Assembly: GCF_000307265.1 (NCBI RefSeq)
Contig: NZ_DF158897.1
Span: forward strand, 500,729 to 564,728
Length of the DNA: 64,000 nt
Origin: Oscillibacter ruminantium GH1
Lineage (GTDB): Bacteria > Bacillota > Clostridia > Oscillospirales > Oscillospiraceae
Direction of reading: 5' to 3'
Part shown: positions 41,941 through 50,475 of the stretch, piece after piece
How positions within the stretch are numbered: the stretch's first letter is position 1
Layout of the letters: the number at the start of each line of letters is the position of its first letter
Program-made: the position numbers and the translations under genes
The notes under the pieces: generated by a model
Seen by the model: only the letters and a program-made list of their open reading frames with translations
Database searches by the model: none
What the model was told of the DNA's origin: nothing

Positions 41941-43377
41941 TTATTCCGCGGTCAGGGAGAACGAAAACGTAGTAACGCCGTCCTCGCTGGTCACATCAAT
42001 TTTTTCTCGATGCTGTTCCAAAATGGTTTTTACGATATACAGGCCCAGTCCCACGCCGGTCTTGTCCTCGCTGCGGGACTTGTCGCTTTTGTGGAACCGC
42101 TCAAACAAGAGCGGCAGTTCCCCGGGGGGAATGGTGTCTCCCAGATTGCGGACGGTAATGCGGGCCTTGCCGTCCCGCCGTGCGACGCCAAGGTACAAAA
42201 CGGAGCCGGGGGTTGCAAATTTTGCGGCGTTTTCCAACAGATTATAGATCACCTGCGTGATCATGTCGTTGTCGCCCAGTACCAGAATCGGCTCGTCGGG
42301 GATGTCCGCGTCCACGTCCAATCCCCGGTCCGTGATCTTCTTTTCCATGGAGATCAGCACCCGGCGCATGCTTTCGCACACGTCGAAGTGGCACCCGTTT
42401 TTCAGCGGGTCCATGGCCTGCAGCTGGCTCACGTCCAGCATCCGCCGAACCAAACGGCTCAGGCGGCGGCTCTCTCCGGCAATGATCTGCAAATACTGCT
42501 TTTCGCTCTCATAGGGGATCGTTCCGTCCAAAATGCCGTCGGTATATCCGGCGATGGTGGTCATGGGGGTTTTCAGCTCATGGGAGATGTTGGCGATAAA
42601 CTCCCGGCGCTTGCGCTCCGTCTGCTGCAGGCTCTCCGCCATAGTGTTAAACGAGCCGGCCAGCTCGCCAATCTCGTCGTTGCGGTCTGTGTCTTTCATG
42701 CGAATGTCAAAGTCCCCGTCGGCGTATCGCCGGGTGGCGGCCACCATTTCCCGAATGGGCCGAACCTGACGCATGGCGGTGACGGAGGAGGCCATAAACG
42801 CCACCATCAAAACCACGCAGGCCGTCATAATAAAGAGACCGATGAACCCCTGCCACATTTCGTCCAAAGAGGAGTGAACCACGGATACGGCGAACACCGC
42901 CCCCACCTGCGCTCCGCTGGAATCCACCACCGGAACGCCCACGAGCAGGCGCTTTTCGGGATACACGCCGTTCAGATTGGTGCGGCTTGAGCCGGAGCCC
43001 TTTACCATTGTCTCGTTCATCAGGTTCTGGGGAATCGTGACGGACAGGCCGTCCAGTCCGCTGTCGGTGGAGAGCAGGGTGCGGCCCTGCGAATCGCAGA
43101 TCAGAAAATTCAGATCGGATACCGACGCGGCAAAACCGGTCAGGGTGGACAGCTCTGCCTCGCTGGTAAAGCCGCCGTTGCGCAGATACCCGGCGGAGAG
43201 ACGGGCCACCACGGCGGCCCGAGTGGCCATGTCGCTGGTTCGCTCCTGACGAAGAAAATTATAGCCCAGCGCGCAATAGGACGCGCCCAGCAATGCCAGC
43301 GTCAGCAGAACGGTGCCCATGGTCACGAACATCTGCCGCCAGTAAAGACCGCGAAATCGCGCACCCAATCGCTTCAT
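41941..43377 (-). CDS. Sensor histidine kinase
   Basis: This 478-residue kinase has two membrane segments (about residues 15-37 and 183-203) around an outer sensor domain of about 145 residues. HAMP follows (about 205-255), then HisKA with the phospho-accepting His in SHELKTPMTTIAGY near residue 268. The HATPase has NLLENAAKF (N box), GDTIPPGELP and GVGLGLYIVKTIL (G boxes). It overlaps the response regulator gene by four bases and is followed by htrA after 13 bases. Its signal is unknown; the linked HtrA suggests cell-envelope stress. Confidence 0.94.
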   Translation of the reverse strand: MKRLGARFRGLYWRQMFVTMGTVLLTLALLGASYCALGYNFLRQERTSDMATRAAVVARLSAGYLRNGGFTSEAELSTLTGFAASVSDLNFLICDSQGRTLLSTDSGLDGLSVTIPQNLMNETMVKGSGSSRTNLNGVYPEKRLLVGVPVVDSSGAQVGAVFAVSVVHSSLDEMWQGFIGLFIMTACVVLMVAFMASSVTAMRQVRPIREMVAATRRYADGDFDIRMKDTDRNDEIGELAGSFNTMAESLQQTERKRREFIANISHELKTPMTTIAGYTDGILDGTIPYESEKQYLQIIAGESRRLSRLVRRMLDVSQLQAMDPLKNGCHFDVCESMRRVLISMEKKITDRGLDVDADIPDEPILVLGDNDMITQVIYNLLENAAKFATPGSVLYLGVARRDGKARITVRNLGDTIPPGELPLLFERFHKSDKSRSEDKTGVGLGLYIVKTILEQHREKIDVTSEDGVTTFSFSLTAE

Positions 43378-44084
43378 GCTTTATCCGGCTGCTTTGCCGC
43401 CGCGCCCATCATTTCAAACTTGTATCCAACGCCCCAGACTGTCTTCAAAGCCCACTGATCGGATACGTTTTCCACTTTTTCCCGCAGGCGCTTGATGTGT
43501 ACGTCCACCGTGCGGCTGTCGCCAAAGTAATCAAAGCCCCAGACCTCGTCCAGCAGCTGATTGCGGGTGTACACCCGATTGGGTGTGGCCGCGAGATGGT
43601 ATAAAAGCTCCAGCTCCTTGGGCGGCGTATCAATTTTCGTGCCGTCCACGATCAGTTCATAGGAATCCAGGTTGATGACCAGCTTGTCAAAGGTCAGCTT
43701 TTTCGATGTGTCGTTGGGAATCTCCGTCCGGCGCAGCACCGCGTTGATGCGGGCCAGCAGTTCCTTCATCTCAAAAGGCTTGACGATGTAATCGTCCGCG
43801 CCCATCTCAAGACCCTGAATGCGGTCAAACACCTCGCTCTTGGCGGTGAGCATGATGATGGGGACCTTGCTGGTTTCCCGAATTTTAGCGCATACGGACC
43901 AGCCGTCCATCACCGGCAGCATAATGTCCAGAAGGATCAGGTCCGGCGCCTGCTTTTGAAATTCTTCCACGGCCTTGCCGCCGTCGGCAGCAATGCGGAC
44001 GTCAAAGCCCTCTTTTACAAGATACATGTGGATCAGGTCGGAGATGTTGTGATCGTCTTCGACCACCAGTATATTTCGCGCCAT
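43374..44084 (-). CDS. OmpR/PhoB-family response regulator
   Basis: This 236-residue regulator has a receiver domain with acidic pair Glu9, Asp10 and Asp11, phospho-acceptor Asp53 in LILLDIMLP, Thr in MLTAKSE and Lys in YIVKPFE. The C-terminal winged helix includes PPKELELLYHLAATPNRVYTRNQLL and GDSRTVDVHIKRLREKV. It presumably controls its own operon with the kinase and htrA. GGAGG precedes the ATG. The upstream 130 bases are AT-rich with a TATAAT box on the minus strand near 44165-44172, but I see no strong -35. Confidence 0.95.
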   Translation of the reverse strand: MARNILVVEDDHNISDLIHMYLVKEGFDVRIAADGGKAVEEFQKQAPDLILLDIMLPVMDGWSVCAKIRETSKVPIIMLTAKSEVFDRIQGLEMGADDYIVKPFEMKELLARINAVLRRTEIPNDTSKKLTFDKLVINLDSYELIVDGTKIDTPPKELELLYHLAATPNRVYTRNQLLDEVWGFDYFGDSRTVDVHIKRLREKVENVSDQWALKTVWGVGYKFEMMGAAAKQPDKA

Positions 44085-44215
44085 AGTCCTGCCTCCGTAC
44101 TTTTCAAAATGTGAAATTAATTAAATCACTCGTTGTAAGCAAAAAATTTTCGTTTCTTTTATCCTATTATATACGTCTTATCAAATGGGTGTTGAATTTT
44201 CTGTAAAATGCGTGC

Positions 44216-45325
44216 TTAACTGGCAATTTCCGTCATGGCAAGCAGCCGGTCCTCGCCCTCCTCGGCGGAGGAGAGAAAGGTTCGCAGCGCCCCGGGGGCC
44301 ACGTTGCTCCCCAGCCACACGGATACCGCGCCGCGGCGGTTCCCGATCTGCTTCAAAAGTGAAGAAGCGCCGCTGGAGGCGGTCAGCCCATATTTGGAGC
44401 GGTCGATTTTGGCGCTTAGGGGGCAGTATCCCGCCGATTGAAGGGAGGTGGCGTCGGCCGCTGCGCCGTAGACCAAGCGGGTCTTCACGCCGGCGGCGGC
44501 AAAAACGGTCCGGTTCATGCGGTCAAGCTGCTCGGCTGCGGGTTCGTTCCCAGCGGTGAGCGCCAAGCCGATGGCGCTGCCGGACACCGCCAGCCGCCGC
44601 AGCTGATCGCCGCAGCGGGAGAGCGCTTCCTCCGTGAAATAAAACGCGGCCCGCCCGCCGTAATTTTCCAGTGTATCCAGCCAGCCGTCCACTGTGGCCG
44701 TATCCTCCGCCAAAAAGCAGAGGTAAATGGATTTTCCGGAAGTCGGATCATCCGGCAGTTCTGGATCGCCGGATTCCTCAGGATCCCGATCCGGCGTTTG
44801 CTCGGCAGAGTTTTTCTTCTGATACTGCTGATACTTGGTATCCAGCTGATAGGTGGCCGTCTCGGTGAACATGCTGTCCGGCAGGACGGCACTGCTGCTT
44901 TTCACGCGAATCAGATAGCCGTGATTCACGCGGGTGTTGCTGTAAGTCCGGCCGAAGAAAGAGGCCACGGGGGAGGCCGCCACAAAGGTCACGCCGCCGC
45001 GGGTGACGCACACATGATCGTAAAGATTGCCCTGTCCGTCGGTGCCGGCGCCGGTGGCAATGTCAAACACCAGAGAACGGCTGGAATCGTACAGCACCAG
45101 AGTCTGGCTGACAATGTTGTAGGAGTATCCCACGCCGGATTCCCGAAACACCGTGGCGGCAACGTATAGGTATCCGCCGAACCAGAACGGCATGGTGGAG
45201 TCGTTCAGGTCTAAAACCCGCTCGTCCACGGCTGTGAAGTAGACCGAGTCTTCCGCCACAGCGGCGGGGGATAGGGAAAAAAGCATCGCCAAGGCGAGTG
45301 CCATGGCGGCAAGGCGCTTTTTCAC
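44216..45325 (-). CDS. Exported protein with degenerate NodB-like domain
   Basis: This 369-residue protein has a signal peptide (LAAMALALAMLFSLSPAAVA) and begins with GTG; GGAG stands ten bases upstream. Residues 25-170 resemble a copper-amine-oxidase-N-like beta domain. An acidic Pro-rich linker follows (about 175-195). The C-terminal part looks like a polysaccharide deacetylase, with WLDTLENYGGRAAFYFTEEA and AAGVKTRLVYG in the expected places, but the catalytic motifs are lost. Where TFDDG is expected it has FLAED, and where HSxxH is expected it has LALTAG. It is probably inactive as a deacetylase and may bind glycans. Confidence 0.7.
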   Translation of the reverse strand: MKKRLAAMALALAMLFSLSPAAVAEDSVYFTAVDERVLDLNDSTMPFWFGGYLYVAATVFRESGVGYSYNIVSQTLVLYDSSRSLVFDIATGAGTDGQGNLYDHVCVTRGGVTFVAASPVASFFGRTYSNTRVNHGYLIRVKSSSAVLPDSMFTETATYQLDTKYQQYQKKNSAEQTPDRDPEESGDPELPDDPTSGKSIYLCFLAEDTATVDGWLDTLENYGGRAAFYFTEEALSRCGDQLRRLAVSGSAIGLALTAGNEPAAEQLDRMNRTVFAAAGVKTRLVYGAAADATSLQSAGYCPLSAKIDRSKYGLTASSGASSLLKQIGNRRGAVSVWLGSNVAPGALRTFLSSAEEGEDRLLAMTEIAS

Positions 45326-45385
45326 GGGGCCACTTCTCCTTTCTGCCGGGCTGCGGCAAGCGTACGGACCTATGTATTCTCTCCC

Positions 45386-45415
45386 ATTTTATCACGTTTC
45401 AAGCCAATTTGTAAA
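45386..45415 (-). promoter_or_regulatory. Promoter of NodB-like gene
   Basis: Minus-strand TTTACA (45410-45415), an 18-base spacer and TAAAAT (45386-45391). Confidence 0.65.
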
Positions 45416-45497
45416 GCGTTCCTGCGTCGCGGGCCGCAGTGGCGCGAACCACCGACAGGGGGCGCTCTGCGGGGCGGAAGATGGGGAAAATCCAATC

Positions 45498-45526
45498 TTG
45501 CGCTTTGCAGTGCAAGGCGGTATAAT
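45498..45526 (+). promoter_or_regulatory. Promoter of LCP gene
   Basis: TTGCGC (45498-45503), a 17-base spacer and TATAAT (45521-45526), about 110 bases before the start. The spacer contains GCAGTGC with TTGC and GCAA around it. Confidence 0.65.
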
Positions 45527-45636
45527 GTTACGACAGCTTTCAGATAGCTGAGAATCCCGCGTGGCCGGGAGAATTCTGTGCTTTCCCCCGTCCATTTGGC
45601 TGGGCGGAAAGTTCTGATAAGGAGTTCACTGCATCC

Positions 45637-46647
45637 ATGTCAAAAAAACACCGTCGCCGCCGCATTACTGCGGGCCAGCGCTGTCTTATTATGCTCACCG
45701 CGGTTTTATCCGTGGCTCTGGCTTTGACCTGCGCCTATAAAGCCCTTGTTCATCCGCCCCAGCAGGGGAGCGGGCCTGCGGCCGTTTCGGCGGCAGTGTC
45801 CGAAGTTCCTCCCGAGGAGCAGGACGCCGACCAGCTTGCGCTGGCCGCGAAAGCCGCGCATTCAGCCCGCAAAGCCGATTTTTACACGGTCCTGATTTCC
45901 GGCGTGGACGACGGAAACGGCGGCAGCGACACCAACATTCTGGTGGCGGTGGATGCCGGGGCCGGACAGATCTACGGGGTCAACATCCCCCGGGACACCA
46001 AGATCAAGGTTAATGGCAAGAACCACAAGTTCAACGCCGCATATAACATCGGCGGCATGGATCAGGTGGCCGCCACGCTTTCCCAGCAGCTGGGCATCCC
46101 GGTGGACTACACCGTGGAGGTCAGCCTGAAAGCGTTTTCCGCCTTGGTGGACGCCATTGGCGGCGTGGATTTTTACGTGCCCATCGACATGAATTATGAC
46201 GACCCGATCCAGAACCTGTCCATTCACTTCAGCGCCGGAATGCAGCACCTGTCCGGGGCGCAGGCCCTGAAGGTGGTTCGTTTCCGCCACAATAACGACG
46301 GCACGGGCTATGGCAGCGAGGATATCGGCCGGATGAAGACCCAGCAGGACTTTTTGAAGGCTGTGGCCAAGCAGACGCTTCGGCCCGCCAATTTGGCCAA
46401 GGTTTCTGAGTTTTCCAAGATTTTTCAAATGTATGTAAAGACCGATCTGGAAGTGGGGGAACTTGCGTGGCTGGGGCAGGAGGCATTTACCGTCGGTGCG
46501 GACAACATTGATTTTTCCACCCTGCCCGGTGAATGGAAATCCCCCTATATCTATCTGAACGCTGACGAGGTGCTGAATATCGTCAACGAGCACCTGAACC
46601 CCTACGTGGAGAACCGAGTTCTGGAAGACTTGGGGATCCTCACCTGA
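45637..46647 (+). CDS. LytR-CpsA-Psr (LCP) family ligase
   Basis: This 336-residue protein has a basic N-terminus, one membrane segment (about residues 18-38) and the LCP domain from about residue 85. Conserved blocks are DDGNGGSDTNILVAVD, NIPRDTKIKV with the phosphate-binding Arg, NAAYNIGGMDQ, ALVDAIGGVDFYVP and LSGAQALKVVRFRHNNDG. LCP enzymes attach lipid-linked polymers to peptidoglycan. AAGGAG lies 12 bases before the ATG, a little far. The SLH protein gene 35 bases downstream is likely co-transcribed. Confidence 0.94.
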   Translation: MSKKHRRRRITAGQRCLIMLTAVLSVALALTCAYKALVHPPQQGSGPAAVSAAVSEVPPEEQDADQLALAAKAAHSARKADFYTVLISGVDDGNGGSDTNILVAVDAGAGQIYGVNIPRDTKIKVNGKNHKFNAAYNIGGMDQVAATLSQQLGIPVDYTVEVSLKAFSALVDAIGGVDFYVPIDMNYDDPIQNLSIHFSAGMQHLSGAQALKVVRFRHNNDGTGYGSEDIGRMKTQQDFLKAVAKQTLRPANLAKVSEFSKIFQMYVKTDLEVGELAWLGQEAFTVGADNIDFSTLPGEWKSPYIYLNADEVLNIVNEHLNPYVENRVLEDLGILT

Positions 46648-46682
46648 AGCGCGTTTCAGCGCGCCTGCAAAAAGGAGGACTT

Positions 46683-48158
46683 ATGCTGAACCTGAAAAAA
46701 CGCCTGTCCGGACTGATTTTGACAATTGCTCTGGCGGCGGCTCTGTGCGTGCCGGCGGCGGCCGCTCAGAATTCCACCCAGAATTTTACGCGGAGCAAGA
46801 CCTATGCCGGAGAGTTTTCCGACGTGGCTCCCGGAACGACGTTTTACGATAACGCGGCGGCCTTGTATGAATACGGCCTGTCCGTGGGCAAAAGCGACGG
46901 AACCTTTGGTCTGAAAGACAGCGTGACCGTAGGGCAGATCGTGATTTTCTCCGGGCGCATCCACAGCCTGTATGCCACGGGGGACGCAGAGTCCGGCGCT
47001 GCCGGATTTCGGAAGGAAGGGCAGGCGGCCTATGAGCCGTATCTCGCCTATCTGCAAACCGCCGGGGTGCTGGGGACGGAGATGGACGGCCTGTATACCG
47101 CTCCCGCCACCCGTGCGCAGGTGGCCCATGTGCTGGCGGCGACACTGCCGGCCTCCGCGCTGCCGCTGGTGAACGATTCTCTGGTGACCACGGCGTATGC
47201 CTCCCGGCAGTACATTACCGATGTGACGGAGTATACGGACTATTACGATGATATCCTGACGCTCTACAAGGCGGGCCTTTCCGTGGGGTCCGACGCCAGA
47301 GGAACCTTCGCCCCCAACGATAGAATCACCCGCGGCGCGGCTGCGGCCATGCTGACCCGGATGGTCGATTCCGCCCTGCGACTGACACCGGCGTGGACCG
47401 TGACTACCGGGCCTGCCGCTTCCGAGAATTACAGCGCGGCGGGTACTTCGTGGGCCGATCTCATTACGGGGGACACCACCTATTCCGCCGCTCCCACCAC
47501 AAAGGGGCAGATCGCGGCGGACATCGCCTACATGCTTTCCAGAGAGAGCAACGTACTGGAGCTGGATTACGGTGGAGCCGTTACCTCCCAATACGTGGAT
47601 AATGTGATGAATACGGCTTTAAACGCCGTCAAGACCTATTGCGAGCAGATGTACAACTCTGTGGAGTGCACCTATCAAAGCAGCATCGGCAAGGTGACGC
47701 TTACCTTTTCCGCCGTGGCGACGGGGGCGAACCTGCCTTCCTATCGGGACTATACGCTCAGCACCGCCATCGCCGTTCATGACAAGCTGTGGAGCGAGGG
47801 AACCATCACCGCCAATATGACGCAGATGGAGAAGGCCCGCGCCTACTACAAGTGGATCTGCGACAACTGCGTTTATGACACCGGCGCGAAGGACGACTCC
47901 ATTTCCCACATTGCCTACGCGCTGTTCCGCAACGGCCGGGCCGTGTGCGACGGGTATTCCGGGGCCTATAACCTCCTGCTGAAGCTGGAGGGGATCGAGT
48001 GCTACGCCCTGTCCAACAGCGACCACATCTGGACGGTGGCGACCTTGGACGGCAAGTCCTATCACATTGATACCACATGGGGAGACGCCTCGAACGGCGT
48101 GGATTACAGCTACTTTGCCATGACGGCGGATCAGTCTTGGAAGCACCACAGCTGGTAA
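46683..48158 (+). CDS. S-layer-homology and transglutaminase-like exported protein
   Basis: This 491-residue protein has a signal peptide (about residues 1-28) and SLH-type repeats at about 40-235 (FSDVAPGTTFYDNAAALYEY, YADYYDDILTLYKAGLSVG). The C-terminal part, about 330-490, is transglutaminase-like with Cys in NGRAVCDGYSG, His in NSDHIWTVA and Asp in YHIDTTWGD, the complete catalytic set. It may be wall-anchored through the SLH part and act as a protease or cross-linker. AAGGAGG precedes the ATG. The end of the protein is close to the catalytic Asp, so nothing follows the domain. Confidence 0.9.
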   Translation: MLNLKKRLSGLILTIALAAALCVPAAAAQNSTQNFTRSKTYAGEFSDVAPGTTFYDNAAALYEYGLSVGKSDGTFGLKDSVTVGQIVIFSGRIHSLYATGDAESGAAGFRKEGQAAYEPYLAYLQTAGVLGTEMDGLYTAPATRAQVAHVLAATLPASALPLVNDSLVTTAYASRQYITDVTEYTDYYDDILTLYKAGLSVGSDARGTFAPNDRITRGAAAAMLTRMVDSALRLTPAWTVTTGPAASENYSAAGTSWADLITGDTTYSAAPTTKGQIAADIAYMLSRESNVLELDYGGAVTSQYVDNVMNTALNAVKTYCEQMYNSVECTYQSSIGKVTLTFSAVATGANLPSYRDYTLSTAIAVHDKLWSEGTITANMTQMEKARAYYKWICDNCVYDTGAKDDSISHIAYALFRNGRAVCDGYSGAYNLLLKLEGIECYALSNSDHIWTVATLDGKSYHIDTTWGDASNGVDYSYFAMTADQSWKHHSW

Positions 48159-48200
48159 AAGACAAGACGTTTCTGCGCGGCCTTTTGCCAAGCCTTCAAC

Positions 48201-48236
48201 AAAAAGCACACCGGAGAATTCTCCGGTGTGCTTTTT
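48201..48236. terminator. Bidirectional terminator between SLH gene and rsmI
   Basis: AAAAAGCACACCGGAGAA and TTCTCCGGTGTGCTTTTT are perfect inverse copies, with T-tracts for both strands. Confidence 0.9.
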
Positions 48237-48294
48237 TGGAAAACTACCATTCTATTGAGCGCCGCTCATGAAAATAGGGGAGTGGGGAGGCAAA

Positions 48295-49134
48295 TCAGTC
48301 CGTTTCGACGGAGACGGCGGCGTTGTATAACTCGTTCCGGGAAAGCCCTGTGGCGTCCGACACCTGCCGGACTGCGTCTTTCATCCGCGCGCCCTGCGCT
48401 TTCAAAGCGAGAACTTGCGTTACGCCCTCGTCCAGCGTGACCTCTGCCTCTGCTTTCGGTTCCGCGCCGGCCAGCACCAAAACGTATTCCCCCCGGGGGG
48501 CGTTCTCCCGGTAATAATCGGCGGCTTCGCCCAGTGTACAGCGCATCGTCTCCTCGTGGAGTTTTGTCAGCTCCCGGCACAGGGCGATTCTGCGTTCCGG
48601 GCCGAAGGCGGCGCAAAGATCGTCCAGCGTGTTCCAGAGTTTATGGGGCGCTTCGTGAAAGAGCATGGTGCGCCGCTCGTTTTGCAGGGAGACAAGATGC
48701 TCCCGCCGCTCTTTTTTATTGGTGGAGAGAAAGCCCTCAAAGGTGAAGCGGCCTGTGGGCAGTCCGCTGACTGCCAAGGCGTTTACCGCCGCGCAGCAGC
48801 CGGGAATGGACAGAACCTCCACGCCGTTTTCCGCACACAGCCGCACAAGATCCTCTCCGGGATCGGAGACGGCGGGGGTTCCCGCGTCTGTCACCAGTGC
48901 GCAGCTTTCGCCCGCCAGCAGGCGGCCCAGCACGGACTGTCCGGCGGAGACATGATTGTGTTCGTGATAGCTCACCAAGGGCCGTTTGATGTTGTAATGG
49001 TTCAGCAGCTTGACGGAGACTCGGGTGTCCTCGGCGGCAATAAAATCCACCGATTCCAACGTTTCCACTGCCCGGGGGGAAAAGTCGCCCAGATTCCCAA
49101 TGGGTGTGGCGACCAGATACAGCGTTCCGCTCAT
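48295..49134 (-). CDS. rsmI: 16S rRNA (cytidine-1402-2'-O)-methyltransferase
   Basis: This 279-residue SAM enzyme methylates C1402 of 16S rRNA. It has the tetrapyrrole-methylase fold with LYLVATPIGNLGDFSPRAVE at the start, AAEDTRVSVKLLNHYNI, VTDAGTPAVSDPGEDLVR and SGLPTGRFTFEGFLS. Length is typical. The ATG overlaps the stop of the tRNA methyltransferase by four bases, so the two form a coupled pair. The same pair is common in Firmicutes (yabB-yabC neighbourhood). Confidence 0.95.
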   Translation of the reverse strand: MSGTLYLVATPIGNLGDFSPRAVETLESVDFIAAEDTRVSVKLLNHYNIKRPLVSYHEHNHVSAGQSVLGRLLAGESCALVTDAGTPAVSDPGEDLVRLCAENGVEVLSIPGCCAAVNALAVSGLPTGRFTFEGFLSTNKKERREHLVSLQNERRTMLFHEAPHKLWNTLDDLCAAFGPERRIALCRELTKLHEETMRCTLGEAADYYRENAPRGEYVLVLAGAEPKAEAEVTLDEGVTQVLALKAQGARMKDAVRQVSDATGLSRNELYNAAVSVETD

Positions 49135-49865
49135 GGCGTTTTCTCCTTTGTTCGGAAATAGGCGGCATTCATCTCCGCCGTGTCTGCGCCCGTCTCATCG
49201 ACCAGACGCAAAGGCGGCTCCACCGCAAGACCGGGCTTTCCGCCCCGGCGCGCCTCCAGCAATACAAGGGACGGCGCGCATCCCGGACGGGCCTCGACCA
49301 TGCGCAGTCGCTTTGGCTCCAATCCGTTTTCCCGCAGGGCGCACACAAGATCGCACAGCCGCTCCGGCCGGTGAACCAGACAAAAGTCTCCGCCCCAGCG
49401 AAGCAGATATGCCGCCGCGCGGCACACGTCGGAAAGGGTGCAGTCCGTTTCGCTGCGGGCCGTGCGCCGGACAGCGTCCGGCGCGGATTTGCCGCTGCCG
49501 GAAGGAAAGTAGGGCGGATTGGAGACACACAGGCCAAAGCGCCCGCTGCCCAGCAGCGTCCGAATGTCCCGCAGATCGCCTTGCAGCGTAACGAGCCGAT
49601 CCGTCAGGGCATTTTCCTCTGCTGTCCGGTCAGCCAACGCTGCCGCAGGGCCTTGCAGTTCCACACCCGTGACATGCAAATCCCGCTGCCGCTGGAGCAG
49701 CAGCAGGCCCAAAAGTCCCGTTCCGCTTCCCAGATCGCATACCCGCAGACCGGGCCGCAGCCGGGGAAAACTGCCCAGCAGAAAGGAATCCGTCCCGGGT
49801 TTATGGGCGGTTTCATCCCAGCAGAACCGAAGGCCGCCGGGACAGAGGGTATCCCAATGTTCCAT
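49131..49865 (-). CDS. tRNA1(Val) (adenine-37-N6)-methyltransferase-like enzyme
   Basis: This 244-residue methyltransferase has the SAM loop VCDLGSGTGLLGLLLL near residue 45 and the N6-adenine catalytic motif VSNPPYFPSG near residue 120. It matches the TrmN6/YabB group. The GGDFCLVHRPERL segment and the basic C-terminal part are typical. Whether the target is tRNA-Val in this species is inferred. GGAGG lies before the ATG at 49865. It is upstream of and overlaps rsmI. Confidence 0.9.
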   Translation of the reverse strand: MEHWDTLCPGGLRFCWDETAHKPGTDSFLLGSFPRLRPGLRVCDLGSGTGLLGLLLLQRQRDLHVTGVELQGPAAALADRTAEENALTDRLVTLQGDLRDIRTLLGSGRFGLCVSNPPYFPSGSGKSAPDAVRRTARSETDCTLSDVCRAAAYLLRWGGDFCLVHRPERLCDLVCALRENGLEPKRLRMVEARPGCAPSLVLLEARRGGKPGLAVEPPLRLVDETGADTAEMNAAYFRTKEKTP

Positions 49866-49965
49866 AGCGTTCCTCCTTTTTCGCGGCAGTTGGGTTTTCA
49901 GACCTTATTATATGGCAAAAACGCCGTTTCCGCAAGGAAATCCCCAATCTAAGACGGGGCATAAT

Positions 49966-49997
49966 AAAAGTGCCGCAGGAGTTCCTGCGGCACTTTT
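49966..49997. terminator. Bidirectional terminator after ferredoxin gene
   Basis: AAAAGTGCCGCAGGA and TCCTGCGGCACTTTT form a 15-bp stem; the T-rich side serves the minus-strand ferredoxin gene. Confidence 0.88.
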
Positions 49998-50011
49998 ATG
50001 TACGTGTTTCC

Positions 50012-50185
50012 TTATTCTGCGGGAACGATTGCGCCGTTGGGGCAAGTATCGCAGCAAGAACCGCAGTCCAAGCAAGCAGAAGCGTCGATGACATAGGCAT
50101 CATCGCCCTGGCTGATAGCACCGGCGGGGCAGACGTCCGCGCAGGAGCCGCAGCTTACGCAGGCAGAAGTAATTTTGTAAGCCAT
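50012..50185 (-). CDS. 2[4Fe-4S] ferredoxin, 57 residues
   Basis: The protein starts MAYKITSACVSCGSCADVCP and has two complete cluster motifs: CxxCxxCxxxCP at residues 9-20 and CLDCGSCCDTCP near residues 38-48. This is the clostridial bacterial-type ferredoxin, a low-potential electron carrier for anaerobic metabolism such as pyruvate:ferredoxin oxidoreductase. GGAGGTG lies seven bases before the ATG. It is a single-gene unit with its own promoter and terminator. Confidence 0.95.
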   Translation of the reverse strand: MAYKITSACVSCGSCADVCPAGAISQGDDAYVIDASACLDCGSCCDTCPNGAIVPAE

Positions 50186-50217
50186 GGGAAAGCACCTCCA
50201 TAAAAATTAGTGAATTC

Positions 50218-50245
50218 ATTGTAACACACGTTAAAAAAAAAGCAA
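50218..50245 (-). promoter_or_regulatory. Ferredoxin promoter
   Basis: Minus-strand TTGCTT (50240-50245), a 16-base T-rich spacer and TACAAT (50218-50223). Confidence 0.6.
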
Positions 50246-50354
50246 GCAGTTTCACAAAAATTATATAGGAAATTCAGTGAGTTTGTTGCGTATAACTCGG
50301 TTTTTTGTCACTTTTGAAGCGCATTTGCCCGCGTTTACAAATTGTTTTCAAATT

Positions 50355-50446
50355 GGTCAAAGAAAGTCAAAAAATACCCCTTGACATTTGATCGAACCGT
50401 GCTATACTACGTGTCAGAACGAAGGTTAAAGAAAGTCAAAGTCAAA
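50355..50446 (+). promoter_or_regulatory. ctsR promoter with two CtsR boxes
   Basis: The first box GGTCAAAGAAAGTCAAA (50355-50371) fits the CtsR heptad repeat consensus exactly. A second, GGTTAAAGAAAGTCAAA (50424-50440), has one change and is followed by another GTCAAA. The sigma-A promoter lies between them: TTGACA (50381-50386), 16-base spacer, TATACT (50403-50408). CtsR would block transcription from both sides of the promoter under non-stress conditions. Confidence 0.93.
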
Positions 50447-50475
50447 ACACGAACAACAGAAAGGGGTGGGCAGAT

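Larger units (their letters stand above)
45326..45636. other. Divergent intergenic region, two promoters
   Basis: The stretch separates the NodB-like gene (minus) from the LCP gene (plus). It holds one promoter in each direction. Nothing else could be assigned; 45530-45600 shows short GC-rich pairing of unknown meaning. Confidence 0.5.

Noticed and set aside
50218-50475. HrcA-CIRCE element in front of the clp operon
   Set aside because: The TTAGCACTC-N9-GAGTGCTAA pattern is absent; only CtsR heptads are present.
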